From contig CASEFZ010000036.1 in assembly GCA_949287395.1 (NCBI GenBank), positions 1 to 59,414 on the forward strand: DNA of 59,414 nucleotides, written 5' to 3'. Made by a program: the position numbers and the translations under genes. The notes below the pieces were generated by a model. That model had not been told where the DNA came from. It did no database searches and was given only the letters and a program-made list of their open reading frames with translations. Positions 58,898-59,414 of the stretch are shown here, in pieces. This DNA comes from an uncultured Verrucomicrobiota bacterium (GTDB taxonomy: Bacteria > Verrucomicrobiota > Verrucomicrobiia > Opitutales > Intestinicryptomonadaceae). Every line of letters starts with the position of its first letter. The first letter of the stretch is position 1.

Positions 58898-59414
58898 ATG
58901 AGGTTGGGGTTGAGGGTTTGTTTAATGGCGTCTCTAATGGCGGCGGGGGCTTTGTTTGGTAAGGTAGGCAAGCTTGAGAGTCCGGATTTCTCCAAGATTG
59001 CGCCGCATCCAAGAATATTGTTTACAGGCGAAGTGCGCGACAGGCTTATGTCGGAAATATCCTCCAATCCGCACGCGAAAGATGTCCACGAATTTTTTAT
59101 AAAACAGGCGCGTTCCGCCATAAAAAAAGCTCCCCCAGACAGGAAGGACGAGGGCTTCAGAATGACCAATTCGGGCGAGGAACTTAGGCGTATGCTCTTG
59201 TGGGGATATGCCTGGATAACCACGCGCGATAAATCCTTCCCTGAGCGCGCAAAGACGGAAATAGAGCAGCTTGCAAAATTCGAGGATTGGAACCCGAAGC
59301 ATTTTCTCGACACAGCCACAATGGCCGCGGCGTTTGCGGTGGCTTATGACTGGTTTTACGACTCCATTGACGGCGGCACAAAAAAACTCATAGCGTCGGA
59401 AATAGAGAAAAAAG
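58898..59414 (+). CDS. second heparinase II/III-like protein (partial, 5' end)
   Basis: ATG 58898 follows GGAGG by four bases, and the frame is open to the last base of the window, giving 172 residues of the N-terminus. It has a signal peptide (MRLGLRVCLMASLMAAGALF) and then IAPHPRILFTGEVRDRL and LAKFEDWNPKHFLDTATMAA, which align with APHPRLFMERGAEQRIL and LSKFEDWNPSHYLDVVEMSL of the preceding gene. The two therefore are tandem paralogues in one operon. The catalytic second half lies beyond the window. Confidence 0.85.
   Translation, partial: MRLGLRVCLMASLMAAGALFGKVGKLESPDFSKIAPHPRILFTGEVRDRLMSEISSNPHAKDVHEFFIKQARSAIKKAPPDRKDEGFRMTNSGEELRRMLLWGYAWITTRDKSFPERAKTEIEQLAKFEDWNPKHFLDTATMAAAFAVAYDWFYDSIDGGTKKLIASEIEKK

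Overview
The window looks like chromosomal DNA of a Gram-negative member of the Verrucomicrobiota, probably a gut-type Opitutales/Puniceicoccales lineage. The lineage is inferred from gene content. It carries a collinear locus related to Akkermansia Amuc_1098-Amuc_1102 (pilus-like alignment complex plus secretin), two PEP-CTERM surface proteins, a GldA/GldF/GldG/DUF4340 export module, secreted SGNH hydrolases and heparinase-like proteins, rubrerythrin, and many lipoproteins and outer-membrane proteins. There is no rRNA, CRISPR array, phage or insertion sequence.

Layout. 1-4.6 kb: the tail of one SGNH-type hydrolase and a complete paralogue, then two tandem PEP-CTERM proteins. 5-15.6 kb: housekeeping and envelope genes (secreted EF-hand protein, a RelE-fold protein overlapping pssA, rubrerythrin, ZIP metal transporter, LOG-family protein with an IPT-domain lipoprotein, HemW, a coiled-coil membrane protein, a Pal-like lipoprotein, a lone ABC ATPase). 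15.9-21.6 kb: glycogen phosphorylase, GlnRS, IlvE and a hotdog thioesterase. 21.7-27.6 kb: a compact lipid/polyketide-like locus with a divergent glycosyltransferase, ACP, GcvT-fold protein, ketoreductase, VTT-domain membrane protein, PlsC-type acyltransferase, FabZ-type dehydratase, iron-sulfur-flavoprotein-like reductase and glutaredoxin-like protein. No ketosynthase is present in the window. 28-31.8 kb: secreted sugar isomerase-like protein, MtaB and two small conserved genes. 31.9-39.2 kb: the Amuc_1102/1101/1100/1099/1098-type locus. 39.7-49.3 kb: RsmE, an N-terminally extended ACP, the Gld-type ABC module and a very large AsmA-like protein. 49.6-55.1 kb: two divergent genes of the pyruvate/PEP node, a rubredoxin-TPP enzyme fusion and a 1148-residue protein that I recognise as PPi-dependent PEP carboxykinase. 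55.3-59.4 kb: tRNA-Phe and tRNA-Lys, a more AT-rich accessory stretch with a secreted unknown and a 51-residue basic protein, then two tandem heparinase II/III-like proteins, the second cut by the window end.

The most notable items are the lipid locus without a ketosynthase, the Amuc-type envelope machine with a PilM-PilN-like fusion, the PPi-type PEPCK facing a rubredoxin-TPP oxidase-like enzyme, and two small genes (9213-9344 and 55538-55693). Protein families were assigned by reading motifs and by memory of family sequences; no database search was run.
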